Shown here one piece after another: positions 16,007 to 21,919 of a stretch of DNA of 23,322 nucleotides (its first letter is position 1; each line of letters begins with the position of its first letter). The DNA lies in assembly GCA_035525785.1 (NCBI GenBank), contig DATLDQ010000119.1, forward strand, positions 1 through 23,322, read 5' to 3'. Source of the stretch: CADEED01 sp035525785 (GTDB lineage: Bacteria; Pseudomonadota; Gammaproteobacteria; Steroidobacterales; Steroidobacteraceae). The notes under the pieces were generated by a model. It saw only the letters and a list, made by a program, of their open reading frames with translations. It had not been told where the DNA came from and did not search any database. A program made the translations under genes and the position numbers.

Positions 16007-16543
16007 TCAGTGGGCCGGTCTGGCGGCGCGGTCTTCCAGGTCCATCTGGTCGAGCTGCTTGATGGCCTGCGGCAGGCCGTTCTTCGCGGCGAGATCGATC
16101 CAGGCCCGCGCTTCTTCGCGGTCTTCGCCATGCTCGAGCATCAGGTGACCCACCATGAAAGTCGCGAACACGTGCCCGTCTTCCGCGGCCTCGCGATACA
16201 GCTCGCGGGCGCGCTTCTGGTCGCGGTGCTTCTCCGAGCCGTAGTAGAGCAGCTCGGCTAACAAGGTCGTCGACGGCAGCGCGCCGCCCGCGTGACCGCG
16301 GGTGCACCACTCGAAAGCCTGGTCCTCGTTCTGCGGCGCGCCGTTCCGGCCGTAACTGTAAGAGAAGCAGGCCTGGTGGATGGCCGGGACGTTGCCGGCC
16401 TTCGCGGCCTTCAATACCTTCGCGAACGGCCACGACACTAGCTCTTCGGTGGATTGCGGGTCTGGCGTCGGCTTCGCCGTCGTCGCGCAGCCCGCGAGCG
16501 ATGCGCAGACGAACATGAACCCGAGCGGCTTCGCGTATCTCAT
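16007..16543 (-). CDS. Sel1-like repeat lipoprotein
   Basis: A 178-residue envelope lipoprotein. The signal peptide ends in the lipobox LAGC with the lipidated cysteine at 19. Sel1-type TPR-like repeats follow at about 52-87, 88-124 and 125-160. Typical helices are GGALPSTTLLAELLYYGS, KRARELYREAAEDGHVFATF and EEARAWIDLAAKNGLPQA. Such repeats act as protein-protein adaptors; the partner is unknown. ATG at 16543 gives the signal peptide, but the upstream sequence lacks a clear Shine-Dalgarno. Its upstream region runs straight into the GGGGACAGAT repeat cluster, which may have replaced or altered its promoter. Confidence 0.85.
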   Translation of the reverse strand: MRYAKPLGFMFVCASLAGCATTAKPTPDPQSTEELVSWPFAKVLKAAKAGNVPAIHQACFSYSYGRNGAPQNEDQAFEWCTRGHAGGALPSTTLLAELLYYGSEKHRDQKRARELYREAAEDGHVFATFMVGHLMLEHGEDREEARAWIDLAAKNGLPQAIKQLDQMDLEDRAARPAH

Positions 16544-16552
16544 GGTCGCGAG

Positions 16553-16576
16553 TGTAAAAGGGGATGTAAAAGGGGA
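16553..16576 (+). repeat. Perfect 12-bp tandem duplication
   Basis: TGTAAAAGGGGA occurs twice head to tail (16553-16564 and 16565-16576). The second copy is the outer edge of the left GGGGACAGAT hairpin, so the duplication probably arose at the repeat boundary. Confidence 0.85.
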
Positions 16577-16618
16577 CAGATCTATTTTCCCGTTCAGAAA
16601 ATAAATCTGTCCCCTTTT
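16568..16618. repeat. GGGGACAGAT-type inverted repeat, left cluster
   Basis: The left arm (16568-16589, core GGGGACAGATCTATTTTC) and right arm (16597-16618, core GAAAATAAATCTGTCCCC) are complementary at 21 of 22 positions over a 7-nt loop. The near-perfect long palindrome resembles REP/BIME-like elements of proteobacteria that are mobilised in trans by REP-associated tyrosine transposases. That family link is from memory of similar repeats; no transposase gene is in the window. It can also fold as a strong hairpin ending in a T-run on the plus strand. Confidence 0.8.
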
Positions 16619-16647
16619 TGACAGGTGACCAAATGGTCACATATAGT
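16618..16647 (+). promoter_or_regulatory. Consensus sigma-70 promoter of the ArsR-AHSA1 operon
   Basis: A perfect -35 box TTGACA (16618-16623) and a -10 box TATAGT (16642-16647) are separated by 18 bp. The expected start of transcription, about 6-8 nt after the -10 box, falls at the ATG of the ArsR gene (16655), so the mRNA should be leaderless. This fits the absence of any Shine-Dalgarno. The two leading T bases of the -35 box are the end of the left inverted repeat. Confidence 0.7.
16625..16640. promoter_or_regulatory. Perfect palindromic operator within the promoter spacer
   Basis: GTGACCAAATGGTCAC has 7-bp perfect arms (GTGACCA/TGGTCAC) around a 2-bp centre. It lies wholly between the -35 and -10 boxes, where a bound repressor dimer would block RNA polymerase. 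The natural ligand is the ArsR-type protein encoded 15 bp downstream, giving autorepression. Confidence 0.65.
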
Positions 16648-16654
16648 CGCCGCC

Positions 16655-16999
16655 ATGATCGACGAGGACCTGGTGTTCAAGGCGTTGGCGGATACCTCCC
16701 GCAGGTTTCTGCTCGACTTGCTGCACGAGCGTGATGGTCAAACGCTCAGTGAGCTCGAGTGGGAGCTCGAGATGACCCGCTTCGGGGTCATGAAACACCT
16801 GAAGGTGCTCGAAGAAGCGGGCCTCGTCATCACGCGGAAGGAAGGGCGGGAAAAACTGCACTTCCTCAACGCGGTGCCCATCCGTCAGATCCACGACCGC
16901 TGGATCGACAAGTACAAGGAGCACCAGGTGTCTGCCCTGGTCGATCTGAAGAAATCCCTGGAGAAAACGAAATGGTCGAAGGCAAGAAAGACAGCGTGA
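16655..16999 (+). CDS. ArsR-family winged-helix transcriptional repressor
   Basis: A 114-residue DNA-binding protein. The N-terminus MIDEDLVFKALADTSRRFLL is the classic ArsR opening. The helix-turn-helix and wing run about 29-72 (LSELEWELEMTRFGVMKHLK, VLEEAGLVITRKEGREKLHF). It has no cysteine at all, so the metal-binding CxC site of true arsenic/cadmium sensors is absent and the ligand must be something else or none. Members of this subgroup are often encoded with SRPBCC/AHSA1 proteins, as here. ATG at 16655 is the natural start; GTG at 16625 is in frame but lies inside the operator palindrome. Translation is probably leaderless. The last 28 nt overlap the AHSA1 gene. Confidence 0.9.
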   Translation: MIDEDLVFKALADTSRRFLLDLLHERDGQTLSELEWELEMTRFGVMKHLKVLEEAGLVITRKEGREKLHFLNAVPIRQIHDRWIDKYKEHQVSALVDLKKSLEKTKWSKARKTA

Positions 17000-17469
17000 C
17001 CCACATGCATCGCATCTACATCCGCGCCAGCGCGCAGGCGATCTGGGATGCGATCACGGATCCCGCGTGGAATGGGCGATACGGTTACCAAGCGGTGCAG
17101 GAATACGACCTCAGGCCCGGCGGCAAGTACCGCGCCGTGGCAAACGAGGGCATGAAGCAGTTTGGCTTGCCGGACACCATCATCGACGGTGAGATTCTCG
17201 AAGTGCTGCCGCTACGCAAGCTCGTGCACACCTATCGCTGGCACTTCAGCGAAGAGCTCAGGAAGGAAGGCTTCACCCGGCTCACTTACGAGATCGAGCC
17301 GACCAGTTCAGGCTTCTGCCGGCTCACCATCACGCACGACGTCACCGGCGCGCCGCTGATGTCGGCTGCGACGCAGACTCCGTTCAGCGAGCAGGGCGGC
17401 GGCGGCTGGGACTGGATCCTCAGCGATCTCAAGTCACTGCTGGAGACGGGCAAGGTCATGAGCGCCTGA
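16972..17469 (+). CDS. SRPBCC/AHSA1-like ligand-binding protein
   Basis: A 165-residue START/Bet v 1-fold protein of the Aha1-C-terminal-like (AHSA1) group, soluble and cytoplasmic. Typical family elements are the opening strand MHRIYIRASAQAIWDAITDP (12-31), YDLRPGGKYRA (45-55), DGEILEVLP (72-80), LTYEIEPTSSGFCRLTITHD (104-123) and the final helix GGGGWDWILSDLKSLLETG. Members bind small hydrophobic ligands or act as stress or co-chaperone-like proteins; the ligand here is unknown. ATG at 16972 has GGAG 8 nt upstream inside the ArsR gene. The 28-nt out-of-frame overlap implies coupled expression under the ArsR operator. The right repeat cluster begins 8 bp after the stop. Confidence 0.87.
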   Translation: MVEGKKDSVTHMHRIYIRASAQAIWDAITDPAWNGRYGYQAVQEYDLRPGGKYRAVANEGMKQFGLPDTIIDGEILEVLPLRKLVHTYRWHFSEELRKEGFTRLTYEIEPTSSGFCRLTITHDVTGAPLMSAATQTPFSEQGGGGWDWILSDLKSLLETGKVMSA

Positions 17470-17477
17470 CCGGGAGG

Positions 17478-17578
17478 AAAAGGGGACAGATCTATTTTTC
17501 ATCTGCGCCCCCTGACTTGAAAGGGGACGGGTCAAATAGATCCGTCCCCATTTTTCCAAAATAGATCTGACCCCTTTT
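17478..17578. repeat. GGGGACAGAT-type repeat, right cluster of three units
   Basis: Unit A (17478-17500, core GGGGACAGATCTATTTT) shares an identical 21-bp stretch with the left cluster. Unit C (17558-17578) is its inverted copy with one change (GGGGTCAGAT on the minus strand), so A and C pair at 20 of 21 positions. Between them, unit B (17523-17549) is a separate diverged palindrome: GGGGACGGGTC pairs with GATCCGTCCCC around the 5-nt loop AAATA. The whole fills nearly all of the 137-bp gap between the AHSA1 and GST genes and may also act as terminator of the first operon. Confidence 0.8.
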
Positions 17579-17606
17579 CGCGCATACTCCCTCGCGGGAG
17601 GGAACC

Positions 17607-18344
17607 GTGATCACGCTCCATACATACGGCCCGTACTTCGGCAGCCCGGACGCGAGCCCGTTCGTCATGAAGGGCGAGATGCTCCTCAAGATCGCGGGCA
17701 TTCCTTACGAGACCAGCACGCGCGGCTTCAGCCGCGCGCCCAAGGGCAAACTACCGTACATCAAAGATGGCGACGAGATCATCGCGGACACGACGCTGAT
17801 CCGACTGCACATCGAGAAGAAGTACGGTTTCGACTTCGATCGTGGCCTGTCCGAGCGTGACCAGGGCATCGCCTGGAACGTGGAGAAGATGCTCGAAGAC
17901 CATCTCTACTGGATCCTGGTCTATTGGCGCTGGATGATCGACGAGAACTTCGATCGTGGCCCGCGGCACTTCTTCGACCGCGCGCCCGCGATCATGCGGC
18001 CACTGGTCTGCGCGATGGTGCGCCGAAAGGTGCGCGCCAACCTGCATGCGCACGGCATGGGCCGCCACAGCGACGTGGAGAAATCCGCGCTCGCAGATCG
18101 CGGCGTACGGGCACTATCGCAGGTACTGGGCTCCAACCAGTACCTCATGGGTGATCGGGTCTGCGGCGCCGACGCCACGGCCTTCGCGTTCATCGCCAGC
18201 GGACTGCCCGATGTGTTCGTCTCGCCGCTGCAGAAGAAGCTGGCCGCCACGCCCAACCTGGTCGCATACCACGATCGCATGATGGCGGAATTCTTCCCGG
18301 GTTTCGTCAAGAGAGGAGAGTCATCCGGAGTAAGCCCGCCATGA
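17607..18344 (+). CDS. Glutathione S-transferase-fold protein (FaxC/metaxin-like GST_N type)
   Basis: A 245-residue cytoplasmic protein with an N-terminal thioredoxin-like GST domain (about 1-75) and a helical C-terminal domain. The first part shows ITLHTYGPYFGSPDASPFVM (2-21) and GIPYET (31-36), then KLPYIKDGDEIIADTTLI (48-65), where Pro50 is the conserved cis-proline. The C-terminal region includes GSNQYLMGDRVCGADATAFA, the usual N-capping region with DATAFA. The sequence resembles the failed-axon-connections/metaxin branch rather than classical GSTs, so transferase activity is uncertain. The start is GTG at 17607 with GGGAGGG 4 nt upstream. The start codon lies in the perfect palindrome CGTGATCACG (17606-17615). 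The gene overlaps the next by 4 nt. Confidence 0.85.
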   Translation: MITLHTYGPYFGSPDASPFVMKGEMLLKIAGIPYETSTRGFSRAPKGKLPYIKDGDEIIADTTLIRLHIEKKYGFDFDRGLSERDQGIAWNVEKMLEDHLYWILVYWRWMIDENFDRGPRHFFDRAPAIMRPLVCAMVRRKVRANLHAHGMGRHSDVEKSALADRGVRALSQVLGSNQYLMGDRVCGADATAFAFIASGLPDVFVSPLQKKLAATPNLVAYHDRMMAEFFPGFVKRGESSGVSPP

Positions 18345-19384
18345 AACTGTCGCGAGTCTTCGCCAGCGCGATGCTGGCGCTGCTGCTGCCGAACGCCAGG
18401 GCCGCTTCACCCGACGAGACGCGCGCGGCATTCCTGAAGGTCATCGACCGTCCCGCCGTGGATGCACGGCCCGAGCTGCAAGAGCTCGCGCCCATCGAGG
18501 GGCTCAGGAAGTATCACCTGTGGTTCAACTCGGATGCCGCCGAGCGCGTCCCCGGTTACGTCGTGCTTCCGGATGCCATGAAGTTCAAGGGCAAGCGCCC
18601 CGCGGTCATCGTGTTGCACGGCACGGGTGGCAACAAGGAAAGCGGCGAAGTTTCGAATCTCGTGCTCAGGCTCGCCAGGAGAGGCTTCATCGGCGTCGCC
18701 ATCGATGGCCGTTTCCACGGTGAGCGCACGCGAACCGGCAGCGGCGCGGCGGAATACAACGTCGCAATCACGCGCGCCTTCGTGACGGGCGAAGGCCATC
18801 CGTTGTACTACGACACGGTGTGGGACGTGATGCGCCTCATCGACTATCTATCCACGCGCAACGACCTGGACGCCGCGCGCATCGGGCTCGCCGGCTTCTC
18901 CAAGGGCGGCATCGAAACCTACTTCACCGCCGCCGCGGATCCGCGCGTCGCGGCCGCCGTGCCATACATCGGCGTGCAGAGTTTCAAATGGGCACTCGAG
19001 AACGGTCAATGGAAGGCGCGCATCGCCACGATCCAGGGCGGCTTCGATGCCGCCGCCGCTACGTCCGGCAAGTCGCCCGGCAGCGTGGATTTCGTGCGCG
19101 AGTTCTACGCGCGCGTGGTGCCGGGCATCGATGGTGCATTCGACGGACCGGCGATGCTCGCCGCGATCGCGCCGCGGCCTTTGTTAGTCGTGAACGGCGA
19201 CTCGGATGCGAACACACCGGTCGCTGGCGTGCGCCTCGCCGTGAGTGCGGCAAAACCGGGCTACGCCGCGGCCAACGCCGCGGACCGGCTGCTGCTCATC
19301 ATCCAGCCGGACACGCCACATCGGGTGAACCCGGAGAGCATCGATGCGGGCGTCGCATGGTTCATTCGCTGGCTCGCGCCCTGA
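18341..19384 (+). CDS. Secreted alpha/beta hydrolase (dienelactone hydrolase/acetyl-esterase-like)
   Basis: A 347-residue hydrolase with a Sec signal peptide (1 to about 21, ending NARA). HGTGG (93-97) is the oxyanion-hole loop. GFSKGG (185-190) carries the nucleophile Ser187. NGDSDANTP (285-293) offers Asp287 or Asp289, and TPHRVNP holds His327; together these make a complete triad. DGRFHGERT (122-130) is typical of acyl-peptide or acetyl-xylan-esterase-like enzymes. Substrate unknown; an ester hydrolase or peptidase acting in the periplasm is likely. Its ATG overlaps the TGA of the GST gene (ATGA) and GGAG lies upstream, so it is translationally coupled to the GST gene. Bases 19385-19565 after it hold no gene or obvious terminator. 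Confidence 0.88.
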   Translation: MKLSRVFASAMLALLLPNARAASPDETRAAFLKVIDRPAVDARPELQELAPIEGLRKYHLWFNSDAAERVPGYVVLPDAMKFKGKRPAVIVLHGTGGNKESGEVSNLVLRLARRGFIGVAIDGRFHGERTRTGSGAAEYNVAITRAFVTGEGHPLYYDTVWDVMRLIDYLSTRNDLDAARIGLAGFSKGGIETYFTAAADPRVAAAVPYIGVQSFKWALENGQWKARIATIQGGFDAAAATSGKSPGSVDFVREFYARVVPGIDGAFDGPAMLAAIAPRPLLVVNGDSDANTPVAGVRLAVSAAKPGYAAANAADRLLLIIQPDTPHRVNPESIDAGVAWFIRWLAP

Positions 19385-19565
19385 TTCATGTAGGCGGCCA
19401 TTACTGGACGTCTCGATAAATTCCGCGGCCCGGCCAGATGACGGTCGTCCTGGCATAGCATCGACAGCGGAGGAAGCGAGTCGCTGCGCTGCTGCGTGTG
19501 TGTTCCAGTTCTGCCGCGCCGATGAATACCGGGCATACTTCGGCGCCAGTATTACGAGGATCTAC

Positions 19566-20168
19566 ATGCCAGGTTTTCGCCGGGGCATTCCCGCCAGCCA
19601 GGTCGCTCGCGATTACGGAGTGAGCCTCAACGAGTTTTCAGAATCAGTCATCCGGCTGATCGGCAAGGAATGGGCCGAAGCCGATGATGCGAAGTGTGTC
19701 ACCCGTCGCCGCGAGATCTGCGCGGCGGTGTCCGCGGCCATGCTTGCCGCGTTCGACGCATCCGCGTTGTCGTTCGAGGAACGCGAGAAGCTGCAGCCGC
19801 TCATCCGTGAAGTGTTATTGCCGTTCTGGCAGAAGCATTGCGCCCACGGCGACCCGGAATTGGCTAACTACATCGATTCTCGCGCGGCCCACTACCGCCT
19901 TGGCGAGGTGCCGGGAAGCCGGGTCAAATCCGCGGTGAACATGGTGGCTGCGTTGCTCGACGCGCTCGAAACCCCGGAGCCTCTGCGACCGGTGCTGGCG
20001 GAACGGCTGACGCCCGCATTCGCGCACCGGATGGTGGGCGATGTCTATCGCATGAACGACCTGCGCCGCAAACACGGCATCGAGCTTTCCCTGCTGGCCA
20101 CCGTCTGCGCCTTGTTGCAGGTGTCGCTGACTTACGATTCCCTCCTGCGGATCCTGCGCATCAGCTGA
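19566..20168 (+). CDS. Conserved-looking helical protein of unknown function
   Basis: I do not recognise this 200-residue product. It is soluble, mostly helical by composition, and has no signal peptide. The N-terminus contains a possible helix-turn-helix-like segment (SQVARDYGVSLNEFSESVIR, 11-30). The middle is an Ala/Glu-rich helical stretch, and the C-terminus is Leu-rich (SLLATVCALLQVSLTYDSLL). Two histidines and several cysteines are scattered with no metal motif. ATG at 19566 is preceded by GAGGA with a 5-nt spacer; the frame is open back to 19344, but that part does not look coding. It is convergent with the small gene at 20173, with a 4-bp gap. Confidence 0.65.
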   Translation: MPGFRRGIPASQVARDYGVSLNEFSESVIRLIGKEWAEADDAKCVTRRREICAAVSAAMLAAFDASALSFEEREKLQPLIREVLLPFWQKHCAHGDPELANYIDSRAAHYRLGEVPGSRVKSAVNMVAALLDALETPEPLRPVLAERLTPAFAHRMVGDVYRMNDLRRKHGIELSLLATVCALLQVSLTYDSLLRILRIS

Positions 20169-20172
20169 AAGC

Positions 20173-20526
20173 TCAGCTCCGCTGCGCAAGCAGTTCGTGG
20201 ATTTCGATGGCGACCACTTCGATCGCACTCGTGGTACTCAGCAGGAATCGTGCGTCCAGCTTCGCTCCGGCGAAGCGTTCATTCGCCAGGCGCGAGAGTT
20301 CGCCGGCACAGGCCCCGAGCACTCCGAGATCGAGCTTCTCCGCTTCGGCTGCGATGCGTTGCGCGTGGTAACGCAGGTCCTGCCAGGCGATCGTGTCGTC
20401 GGCGATCAGCGCGGGGACGTCGCGGCGCATATGGTCGATCTGCGCCTCGGTCCGGCGCAGGAAGTGGTCGACGAGTTGTCTGTGTTTGGCGTCCGAGTCA
20501 TTCTCCCGCCCGCGAGCATCGTTCAT
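20173..20526 (-). CDS. Small HPt-like helical protein lacking the usual phospho-histidine
   Basis: A 117-residue helical, charged protein with no signal peptide or membrane helix. Residues 48-84 (WQDLRYHAQRIAAEAEKLDL, then GVLGACAGELSRLANE) resemble the core of a histidine phosphotransfer domain, where family members read AHRLAGxxxxxGxxxL. In that alignment the phospho-accepting histidine is Gln56; a histidine is present two residues earlier (54). So it is either a degenerate HPt (binding without phosphotransfer) or an unrelated four-helix protein. ATG at 20526 is preceded by AGGTG at about 10 nt. A perfect palindrome lies 18 bp upstream. No kinase or response regulator is nearby. Confidence 0.55.
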   Translation of the reverse strand: MNDARGRENDSDAKHRQLVDHFLRRTEAQIDHMRRDVPALIADDTIAWQDLRYHAQRIAAEAEKLDLGVLGACAGELSRLANERFAGAKLDARFLLSTTSAIEVVAIEIHELLAQRS

Positions 20527-20543
20527 TGCCAGCAGTCACCTGT

Positions 20544-20556
20544 TGCCCGACGGGCA
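20544..20556. other. Palindrome upstream of the HPt-like gene
   Basis: TGCCCG-A-CGGGCA has perfect 6-bp arms around one base, 18 bp upstream of the start codon. It could be a binding site for the gene's regulator. A second, looser pair, ACCGGG (20616-20621) and CCCGGT (20638-20643), lies farther upstream in the same 144-bp gap. Confidence 0.3.
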
Positions 20557-20670
20557 TCATGGGGACAGTTTCCGCAGTTGCACGGCCGGATGCCATCCAG
20601 CGTAGCCATTCGGCGACCGGGAACTATTCGCAGGGAGCCCGGTTGACCAATATGACCGCCCTGTTAGGCG

Positions 20671-21771
20671 TTAGCGGCCGAATACCACGGCCATGGGCTT
20701 GGCCAGGGGCACGGAGGATCTCTGCTCGAGCCCGCCGCTCTGCGCATCGATGGCGAACACCACCACGGCGCCGCCCTCCTGGTTGCTGACCACCAGCCAT
20801 TGGTTAGTCGGGTCGAACGAAAAGTAGCGCGGCACCTTGCCGCCCGAAGGCACGCGTTGCCTGAATGACAGCTCGCCATTCCGGGCGTCGATGGAATACA
20901 CGACGATCGTATCCTCGCCGCGATTCGTCACGTACAGGAACTTGCCGTCCGCGCGCACGGCGATCTCGGCCGCCGTGCTCGCGTCCTTGAAGGTGTCTGC
21001 CAGCGTGTTGACGGCCTGGAATTGGGCCAGCGTGCCCTTGCGCGCATCCCAGTTGAACGCCAGCACTTCGTTCGAAATCTCCTGCACGGCATAGAGCCAC
21101 TTGCCGTTCGGATGGAACGCAAGATGGCGTGGCCCGCTGCCGGGTTTGACCGTTGCTGACGGTGGGTGGTTAGGCGTCAACTTGCCCGACCCCGCGTCGA
21201 ACGCGTAGAGCACGATCTGATCCATGCCGAGGTCCGCCACCAGCGCGAACCTGTTGTCGGGATCGGTGCGGATCCAGTGCGCGTACGGCTTGCTCTGCCG
21301 TTGCGGGTGGACGCTCGACCCGATGTGCTGCACGAACGACACCCGCTCGCCGAGCGAGCCATCTTTCTTCAGCGACAGCACTTCCACGAACCCACCGCCG
21401 TAGTTCGCGTCGAGCACGTACTTGCCCGACTGGTCGACGCTCACGTAGCTCGGCCCGCGGCCTTTCGACTCGATGTAATTCTGCAGCGTGAGACCGCCGG
21501 TCTTCCGATCCACGGCGAAGGCGCTGATGCCGCCCGGAGTGCCCGTGTTGCACATATACAAGTGTCGGCCATCCGCCGACAGCGTGAAATGCGCCGGGTC
21601 GCGCGTCTCGATGGCCATCTTCGGAATGGACAGCGTGCCCGTGGCGGAGTCGAACTCCGCGATCGTGACACCCATCTTTTGCGGGTCCTGCGTGGCGATG
21701 TAAACAAGGGAGTTTTTCGACATGGCGATGGACGACAAGGTTGTGAGGAGGACAAGGGCGGCGATATGCAT
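20671..21771 (-). CDS. Lactonase-family seven-bladed beta-propeller protein (6-phosphogluconolactonase-like fold)
   Basis: A 366-residue protein with an N-terminal signal peptide (MHIAALVLLTTLSSIAMS), so probably periplasmic. Repeated propeller blades are easy to follow: SLVYIATQDPQKMGVTIAEF, HFTLSADGRHLYMCN, PSYVSVDQSGKYVLDANYGG, HWIRTDPDNRFALVADLG, RHLAFHPNGKWLYAVQE, EIAVRADGKFLYVTNRGEDT and PRYFSFDPTNQWLVVSNQEG. The pattern fits the PF10282 lactonase family, which includes Pgl and muconate cycloisomerase-like lactonases. With an export signal, the pentose-phosphate role of cytosolic Pgl is unlikely and the substrate is unknown. ATG at 21771 has GAGGAA with an 8-nt spacer; the in-frame start at 21816 adds an Arg-rich extension. 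It is divergent from the S9 peptidase gene. Confidence 0.88.
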   Translation of the reverse strand: MHIAALVLLTTLSSIAMSKNSLVYIATQDPQKMGVTIAEFDSATGTLSIPKMAIETRDPAHFTLSADGRHLYMCNTGTPGGISAFAVDRKTGGLTLQNYIESKGRGPSYVSVDQSGKYVLDANYGGGFVEVLSLKKDGSLGERVSFVQHIGSSVHPQRQSKPYAHWIRTDPDNRFALVADLGMDQIVLYAFDAGSGKLTPNHPPSATVKPGSGPRHLAFHPNGKWLYAVQEISNEVLAFNWDARKGTLAQFQAVNTLADTFKDASTAAEIAVRADGKFLYVTNRGEDTIVVYSIDARNGELSFRQRVPSGGKVPRYFSFDPTNQWLVVSNQEGGAVVVFAIDAQSGGLEQRSSVPLAKPMAVVFGR

Positions 21772-21878
21772 GCGGGCGGTTCCTCGACGGGCGGGAAGCA
21801 TGCCATGAAGACGCAATCCGCGGACCGGTTCCGTGGCCGGGCCGGAAATCCCGCAACTTCATGTGGCACCGCGGCGTC

Positions 21879-21884
21879 TATACT
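21879..21884 (+). promoter_or_regulatory. Candidate -10 box of the S9 peptidase gene
   Basis: TATACT at 21879-21884 sits 35 bp upstream of the ATG at 21920, in the 148-bp divergent region. No good -35 hexamer is seen at the right distance, so this is tentative. Confidence 0.3.
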
Positions 21885-21919
21885 TCCCGTCCTTTCGTGC
21901 AAGAGCCCAGGACTTCCAC

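Noticed and set aside
16655..17469. ArsR-AHSA1 as a toxin-antitoxin pair
   Set aside because: The partner has a ligand-binding fold typical of SRPBCC proteins and no toxin motif. Pairing with ArsR is a common non-TA arrangement.
16553..17578. Repeat clusters as a CRISPR array
   Set aside because: Units are palindromic, in both orientations, and separated by genes or irregular spacing, with no regular spacers and no cas genes.
20561..20574. GGGGACAGTTTCCG as another copy of the GGGGACAGAT repeat
   Set aside because: It shares only the first eight bases (GGGGACAG), lacks the AT-rich half and has no inverted partner nearby.
20616..20650. ECF-sigma-like promoter (GGGAAC ... GTT) on the plus strand
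   Set aside because: No plus-strand gene follows, since the lactonase gene reads the other way, and no ECF factor is nearby.
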